Shown piece after piece: positions 7,573 to 14,491 of a stretch of 21,225 bases of DNA. The position numbers and the translations under genes are program-made. The notes under the pieces were generated by a model that was not told where the DNA came from, did no database searches, and saw nothing but the letters and a program-made list of their open reading frames with translations. This stretch comes from Nitrospirota bacterium (GTDB taxonomy: Bacteria > Nitrospinota_A > UBA7883 > JACRGQ01), in the NCBI GenBank assembly GCA_024275955.1, contig JAJRYD010000021.1, positions 1-21,225 of the forward strand, in the 5' to 3' direction. The first letter of the stretch is position 1. Each line of letters opens with the position of its first letter.

Positions 7573-8499
7573 CTAGAGAACCCTGTAGTAAAGAAGTTTT
7601 GCCCTGTTGCTACTCAATCTTTTGTAAACCGCCTTAACCGTTCTAGTCACTTCGCCGGCGGTAATTGTAGATTCAACCGAAAACGTGCTGGAGCCAAAAG
7701 TTATCTTCGCAGTTATATCAGTCCAGAATGCCGTATCCATGCCTGCTATAACATCTTTTACCTCATTGAGATTTTTAAAAGGCATTTCGCTTCGAGCCTC
7801 TAAAATATCGGTAGCAATAGCTGTGGTAATTTCATCGCTGAGCGCCATCAGCAGTTCCCAAGAAGCGGTATTTATATTTATCCGCGCGTCGCTGGGCGAG
7901 ACTGTTAGGTGAGGAGCCAAAAAGGTAAATGCTTTCTGCGTAACGCCGTTTACCCGCTTTAGCTCCTCAATGGAGTCGAGCTTGCCGTTCTTGCAAGGGT
8001 AAGGCATCGGAAGACCGCTGTAAAAGCCATATTCGTATTCTCCCGAATCGTTTTTATCGAGCCAATCTATTACCGCGTCGGCTATCGTTTCGTCAAGATT
8101 AAGATTAGCAAGAAGTCTTTTGAAAATAGCCAAAAGTTTTTGATTAGGTTCGTCGCTAGTGGTCTCTACAAGATAGTTGAGGTTCAGCTTTCCCGACTCA
8201 TCCCTGATGTTCACAAAGGCAAAGTTATCGCCAAACGGAACAGGAATCGTCTGCGCCCATTGTTCCCCAAGATGGTCGGTGCCACCCCCATCTTTTAGAT
8301 CCTGCAATATTATTTCGCGGCCTGCCTGTGCGCCGGCTCTGGCGGCGGTAGTAGCGGTAACATCATCACGAAAGGAAGCGGCAATCGAATAATCTACATA
8401 CGTTCCAAAAAGAAAGTCGGTAACAGTAATTGTCAGCATAACGACGACCAGCAGTGTCAGCACCAGAACCGCTCCCGATTCGTCTCTCAGCTTACGCAT
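7573..8499 (-). CDS. gspK: Type II secretion pseudopilin GspK
   Basis: Large minor pseudopilin that caps the pseudopilus tip with GspI and GspJ, 308 residues. The leader is short, 9 residues (MRKLRDESG), followed by AVLVLTLLVVVM. As expected for GspK, mature position 5 is not glutamate. The membrane helix spans about 11-30. The large periplasmic domain carries the T2SSK features RDESGKLNLNYL, AVIDWLDKND and helix-hairpin-helix-like ININTASWELLMAL. The normal leader here contrasts with the very long leaders of H, I and J. The start overlaps the gspJ 3' end by 8 nt. Confidence 0.93.
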   Translation of the reverse strand: MRKLRDESGAVLVLTLLVVVMLTITVTDFLFGTYVDYSIAASFRDDVTATTAARAGAQAGREIILQDLKDGGGTDHLGEQWAQTIPVPFGDNFAFVNIRDESGKLNLNYLVETTSDEPNQKLLAIFKRLLANLNLDETIADAVIDWLDKNDSGEYEYGFYSGLPMPYPCKNGKLDSIEELKRVNGVTQKAFTFLAPHLTVSPSDARININTASWELLMALSDEITTAIATDILEARSEMPFKNLNEVKDVIAGMDTAFWTDITAKITFGSSTFSVESTITAGEVTRTVKAVYKRLSSNRAKLLYYRVL

Positions 8500-9364
8500 A
8501 GTTCGGCAACCTCACGACAGCGCTGAAAAAATAATCCCGCCTCCCGTCGTTAAGAGTAAGTTCGATCAAAACCAGTTTTGGCATTATCTTTTTTGCTTTT
8601 GAATCCCAGCCGTCTATCCATCCTTCCGTTTGGTTCTGGTAATATCTTATTTTCAATTCGCTCACCAGCTCCGTTATCTCGAACGAAATACCCCCAAGCT
8701 CTACGCTTGCTTCGATAACATCTGATTCTCTTCTCATCAAGACTTCCGCCCCCTCAGATGGAACGACAAAGTAATAGCCTATTTCCGACTGGTCTGTTAC
8801 AGGCCTGTTCGGGCGATAATATAGATGCGTAAAAGCGGTGAAGTGTATTTCGTCATGGAATTTTCCATCGCTGGTTCTCGTTTTTCCTAGAAACGCTCCT
8901 CTCTTGCTCTTTTCCAGCAATGTCGCCGACGATAGGTCTTTGCTCATCCTTTTAACGATAAACCTTCCAACCTGCTGAACATCCATTCTTGTTTTTGCGC
9001 TTTGCCCAGCCGAAAGAGTGTTGGTAAGCGTGCCGTAAATAAAACTGAAAATGATACCGAATATGGCGATGGAGATTAGAATCTCTATCAACGTAAACCC
9101 CATACTCGGCATGAAGGCGGTAGTGCCGTTGGCAGTTCTCGCAGGCGGCCGCGCTCGGCGTAGAGGCCGTAGCACGGCAGGCGGTAGCCGCAACGCTATA
9201 GGTATGGTCTTTTGCATTTCTACAAAAAGCTTGCTTACCGCTTGCGAGAAGCAGACCCGCAGTGCGGGCGTTTGAAGGCGAGGCGCTAATAGCGTGCTAC
9301 CGTATGCTACCTTGCCATTACAAAGCCCTCTAGAAAACGGGACAATCTTTTTTCCAAACATCAT
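8492..9364 (-). CDS. gspJ: Type II secretion pseudopilin GspJ with 89-residue repeat-derived leader
   Basis: Minor pseudopilin of the tip complex, 290 residues from ATG 9364. The prepilin-peptidase site is SMG|FTLIEILISI, giving a mature protein of about 201 residues with Glu5 present and a normal GspJ body (FIVKRMSKDLSSA, then RRDYFFSAVV at the end). The 89-residue leader is about ten times the usual length. Residues ~26-86 are encoded by the palindromic repeat family (RVCFSQAVSKLFVEMQKT). ATG 9364 overlaps the stop of the upstream 113-codon ORF (ATGA), with AAGAGG just before it. An in-frame ATG at 9112 (MPSMG|FTLIE) would give a 5-residue leader but has no Shine-Dalgarno, so the true start is uncertain. 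Confidence 0.88.
   Translation of the reverse strand: MMFGKKIVPFSRGLCNGKVAYGSTLLAPRLQTPALRVCFSQAVSKLFVEMQKTIPIALRLPPAVLRPLRRARPPARTANGTTAFMPSMGFTLIEILISIAIFGIIFSFIYGTLTNTLSAGQSAKTRMDVQQVGRFIVKRMSKDLSSATLLEKSKRGAFLGKTRTSDGKFHDEIHFTAFTHLYYRPNRPVTDQSEIGYYFVVPSEGAEVLMRRESDVIEASVELGGISFEITELVSELKIRYYQNQTEGWIDGWDSKAKKIMPKLVLIELTLNDGRRDYFFSAVVRLPNYA
9101..9295 (-). repeat. Palindromic repeat unit inside the gspJ leader
   Basis: It contains the full unit 9147-9268 (~122 bp) plus flanking modules. On the + strand the core is TACCGCTTGCGAGAAGCAG followed by the palindrome CCCGCA-G-TGCGGG (9256-9268). It shares modules with the array at 9388-9666 and with the gspI and gspH leaders. On the gene-proximal side the module matching CTCGGCAT reaches to the codon before the cleavage-site glycine (GGG at 9098-9100). 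Confidence 0.88.
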
Positions 9365-9702
9365 GCCTCTTGTCTCAATCTCTGCCGGTAGCTGTTGCCC
9401 GTGGCAGATACGGTGCTTACCGCTTGCGAGAAGCAGACCCGCGGTGCGGGCCGCTCTGAATGTGGGGCCGGTAGCCGCAACGCTATAGGCATGGTCTTTT
9501 GCATTTCTATAAAAAGCTTGTTTACCGCTTGCGAGAAGCAGACCCGCGGTGCGGGCCGCTCTGAATGTGGGGCCGGTAGCCGCAACGCTATAGGCATGGT
9601 CTTTTGCATTTCTATAAAAAGCTTGTTTACCGCTTGCGAGAAGCAGACCCGCAGTGCGGGCCGCGGGTGATAGATAAAGTTTATTATTTCTCTTCTCATC
9701 AT
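9361..9702 (-). CDS. Repeat-built ORF between gspI and gspJ (possible displaced gspJ leader)
   Basis: A 113-codon ORF made mostly of two full and one partial copy of a 35-residue repeat (RVCFSQAVNKLFIEMQKT, then PIALRLPAPHSERPAP). It begins with MMRREIINFIYH at ATG 9702, whose codons overlap the gspI stop (ATGATGA), and ends with a TGA overlapping gspJ ATG 9364. No known domain is seen and a dedicated function is not assumed. The start MMRRE at a coupled gspI-gspJ junction is what one would expect of an original gspJ start codon, so this ORF may be the 5' part of the gspJ leader. Repeat expansion would have put it out of frame (the frames differ by 338 nt), with gspJ now reinitiated by coupling. 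It may be translated without functional consequence. Confidence 0.5.
   Translation of the reverse strand: MMRREIINFIYHPRPALRVCFSQAVNKLFIEMQKTMPIALRLPAPHSERPAPRVCFSQAVNKLFIEMQKTMPIALRLPAPHSERPAPRVCFSQAVSTVSATGNSYRQRLRQEA
9388..9666 (-). repeat. Tandem array of 105 bp repeat
   Basis: CGCTTGCGAG begins at 9421, 9526 and 9631, an exact 105 bp period (35 codons). The two complete units are almost identical and the third is partial, ending at the CCCGCAGTGCGGG palindrome. A degenerate piece lies at 9388-9420. The orientation matches all other copies in the gsp operon. The unit is shorter than the 122 bp form in gspJ because the segment between GGCCGCTC and GGTAGCCGC is reduced. Confidence 0.95.
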
Positions 9703-10373
9703 TTTATCGCGTAGTCTTCAAGTTTATAGATTTCGCTATCGCCATGCTTTACTTCCACCACGACAAGCCGGACATTTTCAAACTCGGTTTCTGTTATCGT
9801 TCTACGAAGTCTAAAGCGCGGGTACCGCTCATCCTCCAGCCACTCTCCCTGAACTATCGGCAGGTTAGGCTCGATTGCGATGAGCGCTACCCTTTCGTTC
9901 GCCAGCATTACCGCCGAGGTAAGTATCTCGCTTTGGGAAGATGTTACAAGAGTACGGTTAAAAACCGTCAGCAGAGTTACAAGCACTATGCTTATGATAG
10001 AAATAGATATCACTATCTCTATAAGCGTAAATCCCCCCACGCTTAGCGCAGAGCCGGTTTTCGCTGGCGGTATAAATTCTCTTTTTAACTTTAAAAAATA
10101 ATCGCCCCGCACCGCTGTTGCCTGACGGCGAGACACTGATGGCACGGCACTCATAATACGGGCCGCGCTTAGCGCAGAGGCAGTAGCCGTAGTGCGGTAG
10201 ATACGGTCTTCCGTATTTTTACAAAAAGTTTGTTTACCGCTTGCGAGAAGCGAACCGGCAGTGCCGGCCGCGCTTAGCGCAGAAGCGGTAGCACGGTAGG
10301 CAGTTGCCGCACGCGGTAGATAAAGTTTATTGCCGTTGTGAAACTCCGATTGGGCTGTGGCAGTTTCATACAT
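9699..10373 (-). CDS. gspI: Type II secretion pseudopilin GspI with 114-residue repeat-derived leader
   Basis: Minor pseudopilin of the tip complex, 224 residues. The prepilin-peptidase site is SVGG|FTLIEIVISI, giving a mature protein of 110 residues, normal for GspI, with Glu5 and the conserved MLANERVALI-type region after the helix. The leader is 114 residues, Ala/Thr/Ser/Arg-rich, built from at least three repeat modules (SLLASGKQTF, TATASALSAA). ATG 10373 overlaps the gspH stop by 1 nt (TAATG), which supports this distal start through translational coupling. A GTG three codons before the mature Phe (V112) and an ATG at codon 74 are possible internal starts without a clear ribosome site. 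Confidence 0.87.
   Translation of the reverse strand: MYETATAQSEFHNGNKLYLPRAATAYRATASALSAAGTAGSLLASGKQTFCKNTEDRIYRTTATASALSAARIMSAVPSVSRRQATAVRGDYFLKLKREFIPPAKTGSALSVGGFTLIEIVISISIISIVLVTLLTVFNRTLVTSSQSEILTSAVMLANERVALIAIEPNLPIVQGEWLEDERYPRFRLRRTITETEFENVRLVVVEVKHGDSEIYKLEDYAIK
10038..10345 (-). repeat. Palindromic repeat units inside the gspI leader
   Basis: At least three modules. One starts at 10038 with CACGCTTAGCGCAGAG. A full unit lies at 10161-10267. A partial one starts at 10266 with GGCCGCGCTTAGCGCAGAAG. The palindrome at 10255-10267 is CCGGCA-G-TGCCGG, a compensated variant of CCCGCA-G-TGCGGG in other copies. GCGCTTAGCGC occurs twice in full (10165 and 10270 areas). The module at 10038 directly abuts the two Gly codons (10032-10037) of the cleavage site. 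Confidence 0.88.
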
Positions 10374-11203
10374 TATACCGCTTTCCTCAAGCTTGGCTGG
10401 CAGTACGGTACCGGCAAGGCCTCTCCAATGTTGCGGGCTTCTATTTCCAGATATTCAAATTTTATATCGCCTTTTTTTATTTTTACTCTGCCGGTAAGAG
10501 GGTCGACTATAAGAGAGAGTTTTCTTTTCTTTTTATCGGCAAGCACTATTACCGCCTTTTCCGTAAAACCTTCGGCAAGAAAATGCAGGTTCGCCTCGTT
10601 GCCGACAATAGCACCGCTAAAGAGGGTGGTAAACTTTTCTATATGAATACCGTTGCTAAGCTTTTTGCCGGAAAACAGCGAGAAACTGATTCGCTCGAAT
10701 TGATCTTCGCTGTTTAAAAAGCTTGCGAAATAGTCTCCGCTTTTAGTATTAAAGCTTAACCGCAAAAGTTTTTGAGACGCGCCGGCCTGCGTATGCATAT
10801 AGGTGATGACGCGGGCGATGCGCCTGCCTTCGCTTGTCAGCTTCATAGCGCCGATGTTTCCGATTTTGGGAAGAGTGAATGCCGCAAAAAGGCTGATAAG
10901 AACGATTACGACAGTAAGCTCTATAAGGGTGAACCCGCCCGTAGCACGGGAGGCGGTGGTAGCAGTGCTATAGATATGGTCTTTCGCGTTTCTACTAAAA
11001 GCTTGTTTACCGCTTGCGAGAAACAGATACGCAGTGCGGGCCACGCTCGGCATAGAGGCTGTAGCACAGCCGGCACCTGCCGCACGCGGTAAATATGACC
11101 GTTTAATCTGAAAGAGTTTATCTGTCGCTTGCAAAAAGCAAACATGCAACAGGTGCGCCTGACGGCGAGGCGCTGGTTGTCCTATAAGCAAAACTTTTCT
11201 CAT
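10373..11203 (-). CDS. gspH: Type II secretion pseudopilin GspH with 90-residue repeat-derived leader
   Basis: Minor pseudopilin that joins the tip complex to the GspG filament, 276 residues. The prepilin-peptidase site is RATGG|FTLIELTVVIVL, giving a mature protein of 186 residues with Glu5 and a GspH-like body (MKLTSEGRRIARVITYMHTQA, late LIVDPLTGRVKI). The leader is 90 residues, starting MRKVLLIGQ, which looks like a native pseudopilin N-terminus. ATG 11203 has TAGG upstream and lies 36 nt after the gspG stop. No ATG or GTG lies in frame within ~35 codons of the cleavage site, so translation must pass through repeat sequence. The first repeat module is read as VCFLQATDKLF, the second in another frame as LASGKQAF. 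Confidence 0.88.
   Translation of the reverse strand: MRKVLLIGQPAPRRQAHLLHVCFLQATDKLFQIKRSYLPRAAGAGCATASMPSVARTAYLFLASGKQAFSRNAKDHIYSTATTASRATGGFTLIELTVVIVLISLFAAFTLPKIGNIGAMKLTSEGRRIARVITYMHTQAGASQKLLRLSFNTKSGDYFASFLNSEDQFERISFSLFSGKKLSNGIHIEKFTTLFSGAIVGNEANLHFLAEGFTEKAVIVLADKKKRKLSLIVDPLTGRVKIKKGDIKFEYLEIEARNIGEALPVPYCQPSLRKAV
10940..11175 (-). repeat. Palindromic repeat units inside the gspH leader
   Basis: Two units in tandem. One (10940-11040) contains TTTACCGCTTGCGAGAAACAG and GCAGTGCGGG. A more diverged one (11041-11175) contains TGTCGCTTGCAAAAAGC and ends in CGCCTGACGGCGAGGCGCT. The module GTAGCACGGGAGGCGGT begins one codon away from the cleavage-site glycines (10934-10939). Protein-level comparison with the gspI leader is extensive (YLPRAA, ATAS, LASGKQ, IY.T). 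Confidence 0.87.
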
Positions 11204-11239
11204 TTTTAATAAACCTACGATTTACAGATACTGCCCGTT

Positions 11240-11689
11240 CTATTCCAGATCCCAAATGTTGATATCGGCGTTTTTGCCTTCTCCGCCTTCCTCACGGTCG
11301 GCCCCGTAAGAAGAGAGGTCGAACTCGCCATGCTCGCCCGGTGAAAGGTAGATATAGTCGTTGCTCCATGGGTCTTGCGGGATTTTCGCAAGGTAGCCGC
11401 CGTCCTTAAAGTTCGTCGCCCTTTCTCCCTGCTCCGGCGGTGTAATAAGCGCGCTTAAGGTTTGGTCGGTAGAAGGATAAAACCCGTTATCTATTTTAAA
11501 AAGGCTTAGCGCGCCGTCCAGCTGTTTAATCTGCACTGCCGCTTTTGTGCGCCTTGCTTCCTCCGGTCTGCTTACTATTTTTGGAATTATTATTCCAGCT
11601 AGGATGGAGAGGATTATCACCACCACCATTATTTCTATCAGAGTAAAGCCGTCTCTTTCCCGTAACTTTGCATATCTTTTGATTTCCAT
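11240..11689 (-). CDS. gspG: Type II secretion major pseudopilin GspG
   Basis: Main subunit of the pseudopilus, 149 residues. The leader is a normal 14 residues (MEIKRYAKLRERDG) with cleavage before FTLIEIMVVVIILSILAG and Glu5 present. The body is family-standard: RTKAAVQIKQLDGALSLFK, DNGFYPST, LITPPE, LAKIPQDPWSNDYIY and the calcium-site loop near the C-terminus (SSYGADREEGGEGKNADI). The strong ribosome site GGGAGG lies 6 nt before the ATG. It is the most conserved pseudopilin of the operon and carries no repeat, unlike gspH, gspI and gspJ downstream. Confidence 0.97.
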   Translation of the reverse strand: MEIKRYAKLRERDGFTLIEIMVVVIILSILAGIIIPKIVSRPEEARRTKAAVQIKQLDGALSLFKIDNGFYPSTDQTLSALITPPEQGERATNFKDGGYLAKIPQDPWSNDYIYLSPGEHGEFDLSSYGADREEGGEGKNADINIWDLE

Positions 11690-11699
11690 AAATACCTCC

Positions 11700-12914
11700 C
11701 TAGCCTATAAATTGGCTTATTTCAAATATAGGCAACAGTATAGCCATAACTATGAATCCTACAATAAGTCCCATACTGGTAATTAACGCCGGCTGTATGA
11801 GCGACATCAGCACCGCGATGCGGTTTTCCAGTTCCGCCGACTGGTCTTTCGCAACTTGCGCAAGCAGTTGTGCCGACTGCCCCGACTTTTCGCCGGCTGA
11901 TATCATCTGGAGAGCTACCGGAGGGAAAAGGCCTGACTTTTCCAGCGAAGCTGTTATCGCTCCGCCTTCGCGGATTGTTTCAGCCGCTTCTCCAATGGCA
12001 TCGGCGTAAAGGGCGTTGCCGGCTATCTCTTTTGAAAGTTTTAAGCTGTTTAAAAGCGGAACGCCAGACGCAAGAAGCACCGATGTGGTATGGCTCCAGC
12101 GCGCCAGCACCGAAGCTTTAACAAGCGGCCCCGCAAGCGGCGTACGTAGTGAAACTTTGTCAAACAGCCGTTTGCCTTTTTCGGTTTTTAAAAATCTGCC
12201 GAGTGCCAGAAGCGCCGCCACCAGCGCAACGCCGATAACGTAGCCGTAATTAACCGCGATGTTAGTGACGGCGATAAGAATGGTTGTGGAAAGCGGTAGT
12301 GCCTGCTCTAGATCTTCGAATATAACCGTAATTTTAGGGACGATGTAAACAACAAGAAAGATAATTACGCCGATACCGATTACCGCCATTACAACGGGGT
12401 AGACGGTAGCGCTTTGTATCTCGCTTTCACGGCGCAGAGCTGTTTCCTTATAGTCGGCTATTTTTGTCAGCACTTCGGCCAGATTGCCGCCCGTTTCACC
12501 AGCGCGCACCATCGCTGTTGTTAGAGTGTCAAAGATGGCGGGATGTTTTTCCATAGCTTTGGCAATAGGCTCTCCCTGCCTTACTTCGCTTTTAAGTTCG
12601 TTTATTACTTTTTTCAAAAGTTTTGAGCCTGTCTGTTTTTGAGTAGCGTCGAGTGTTTCCATCAAGGTTATACCGGCGGTCAAGAGTGAGGCTGTTTGCC
12701 GGAAAAACGAAGTCATCTCTTTTTGCGGCACGCTTCGCTCGAAAAGAGCAAAAGAGAACAGGCCTTTCCCATCCTTTACCCGCTCCTCGTTTATAGATGT
12801 TACATAAATTCCGTTTGCCTTTAGCCTGCTACGCGCCTCTTTTAGCCCCACCGCGTCAAGACTGCCGGAGCAGTTCTTTCCATCGGCGTTTAGCCCTTGA
12901 TACCCGTAAAGCAT
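11700..12914 (-). CDS. gspF: Type II secretion platform protein GspF
   Basis: Polytopic inner-membrane protein of the assembly platform, 404 residues. It has two tandem T2SSF domains. The first begins near FFRQTASLLTAGITLMETLDA, the second near LARWSHTTSVLLASGVPLLNSL; both carry the family pattern of a helical bundle followed by a membrane segment. Membrane helices lie at about residues 170-192 (VMAVIGIGVIIFLVVYIVP), 222-240 (VIGVALVAALLALG) and 376-398 (near the C-terminus). The start overlaps the gspE stop by 1 nt (TGATG), with GAGGAG upstream; gspG follows after 10 nt. Confidence 0.95.
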   Translation of the reverse strand: MLYGYQGLNADGKNCSGSLDAVGLKEARSRLKANGIYVTSINEERVKDGKGLFSFALFERSVPQKEMTSFFRQTASLLTAGITLMETLDATQKQTGSKLLKKVINELKSEVRQGEPIAKAMEKHPAIFDTLTTAMVRAGETGGNLAEVLTKIADYKETALRRESEIQSATVYPVVMAVIGIGVIIFLVVYIVPKITVIFEDLEQALPLSTTILIAVTNIAVNYGYVIGVALVAALLALGRFLKTEKGKRLFDKVSLRTPLAGPLVKASVLARWSHTTSVLLASGVPLLNSLKLSKEIAGNALYADAIGEAAETIREGGAITASLEKSGLFPPVALQMISAGEKSGQSAQLLAQVAKDQSAELENRIAVLMSLIQPALITSMGLIVGFIVMAILLPIFEISQFIG

Positions 12915-14491
12915 CAGACAATCTCCTCGGCAGGGTTTTCGTCAGTAACCCTTAGCACTTCGTCGAGCGTTGTCGCTCCTTCGAACATTTTACGAAGGCC
13001 GTCATCGCGCAAGGTTTTCATCCCGTCGGCGATAGCCCTGCCCATAATCTGGTTCGACTCCGCCCCTTTTATCACAAGCGACCGTATAGAATCGGTTACC
13101 GGCAGATACTCGAAAATGCCGGTACGCCCCTTGTAGCCGGAATTCATACATTCCTTACAGCCGGCAGCTTTGTATATTTTTTGAGTGATAAAAAGGTTGT
13201 CTATGCCAAGAGATTTAAGTTCCGCGCTTTCTAGCGTGGTTTCCTCTCTGCAGTTTTTGCAAAGAATCCTCACGAGCCTTTGCGCTAAAATCGCTTCAAG
13301 CGACGAAGCTATTAAAAACGGCTCCACCCCTATATCGACAAGCCTAGTAAGCGCGCCGGCGCTGTCGTTCGTATGAAGGGTGGATAAAACAAGATGCCCC
13401 GTAAGCGAAGCCTGCACAGCTATGCTTGCCGTTTCCGTATCGCGTATTTCGCCTACCATTATCACGTCTGGGTCCTGTCTTAATATGGAACGAAGGCCGT
13501 CGGCAAAATTCAAGCCTATCTGCTGGTTCACCTGCATCTGTCCTATGCCGCGCACCTGATACTCGACAGGGTCTTCTACCGTTATCACATTTTTCTCTTC
13601 GCTGTTTATGCCGCCAAGAACACTGTAGAGGGTTGTCGTTTTTCCGCTTCCGGTAGGGCCGGTTATAAGCACTATGCCGTTTGAAAGAGATAAGATTCGC
13701 TCCATCGCTGTCATCTGCGCGCTATCCATACCAAGCTGGTCGAGGTTTATAAGGTTTCTGCTTTTGTCAAGAAGCCTCATCACAACTCTTTCCCCAAAAG
13801 TGGTAGGGATGGTGGAAACTCTCACGTCTATCTCTCTGCCCGCTGTTTTTAGCGAGATGCGTCCATCTTGCGGTAGCCGCTTTTCGGCTATATCAAGACC
13901 TGCCATTATTTTCACGCGGGAGACTATCTGCGGGTGAATCCGCTTTGGCGGAGAGAGTACCGTGTAAAGCAGGCCGTCTACACGCATACGGACAGCGAGC
14001 GAATCTGCGTAGATTTCTATATGAACGTCGCTCGCTTTTTCCTTTATCGCCTGCTGTAAAAGCGAGTTGAGTAGCCTTACTATCGGCGCTTCTTCGTCGG
14101 TATCGAGAAGATCTATCGACGTTTCCAGCTCGTGCGCTATCGATTCAAGGCTTGGGCTTTCGACTTCGCTCATAAATTCGGATACGTCGCCGGAGCTTAT
14201 TTCGTAGGCGCGGTTTATAAACTCGGTAACAAGTATCGGCGAGGCTACCGTAATCGACACAGGCAGTTGGTATATTTTTGCAATATCGTTAACGGCATGA
14301 TGGTCAAGCGGCCTTGAGGTAAGCAGGTACAGCCGTCCGTCCAAAACCTTTATAGGAGTCATCTCGTTTTTACGCGCAAAGCCTATCGGCAGTTTTTTTG
14401 CCAGCTCCGCCGCCTCTTCCGGCGATGGGAGAGTGTCTATATACGACAGCTCCAGCTTTTCGCTCAAAAGTTTAAGGTCGCTCATATTCAC
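12914..14491 (-). CDS. gspE: Type II secretion ATPase GspE
   Basis: Cytoplasmic hexameric ATPase that powers pseudopilus assembly, 525 residues. The N-terminal N1/N2 domains cover ~1-260. Walker A is GPTGSGKT at 278-285 (K284). The Asp box is VITVEDPVEYQ at ~302-312. Walker B is DPDVIMVGEIRD at 340-351 with E348. The His box is HLVLSTLHTND near 366-376. The zinc-binding CM domain has C411, C414, C445 and C448 (CKNC, CKEC). All catalytic elements are intact and the length is normal. The ATG overlaps the gspD stop (ATGA) and the stop overlaps gspF by 1 nt. Confidence 0.97.
   Translation of the reverse strand: MNMSDLKLLSEKLELSYIDTLPSPEEAAELAKKLPIGFARKNEMTPIKVLDGRLYLLTSRPLDHHAVNDIAKIYQLPVSITVASPILVTEFINRAYEISSGDVSEFMSEVESPSLESIAHELETSIDLLDTDEEAPIVRLLNSLLQQAIKEKASDVHIEIYADSLAVRMRVDGLLYTVLSPPKRIHPQIVSRVKIMAGLDIAEKRLPQDGRISLKTAGREIDVRVSTIPTTFGERVVMRLLDKSRNLINLDQLGMDSAQMTAMERILSLSNGIVLITGPTGSGKTTTLYSVLGGINSEEKNVITVEDPVEYQVRGIGQMQVNQQIGLNFADGLRSILRQDPDVIMVGEIRDTETASIAVQASLTGHLVLSTLHTNDSAGALTRLVDIGVEPFLIASSLEAILAQRLVRILCKNCREETTLESAELKSLGIDNLFITQKIYKAAGCKECMNSGYKGRTGIFEYLPVTDSIRSLVIKGAESNQIMGRAIADGMKTLRDDGLRKMFEGATTLDEVLRVTDENPAEEIV

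Noticed and set aside
9112-9364. gspJ starting at ATG 9112 with a normal 5-residue leader
   Set aside because: Not excluded, but there is no Shine-Dalgarno and the distal start is coupled to the upstream ORF by ATGA. gspH also has no close start, so long leaders must be read in at least one gene. Kept as an alternative only.
9388-9666. CRISPR-like array
   Set aside because: The 105 bp units are contiguous and nearly identical throughout, with no unique spacers and no cas genes nearby; they are coding tandem repeats.
9395-9670. Open frame on the + strand across the 105 bp array (91 codons)
   Set aside because: It is antisense to the gsp operon and is a by-product of the stop-free repeat; there is no ribosome site or independent support.
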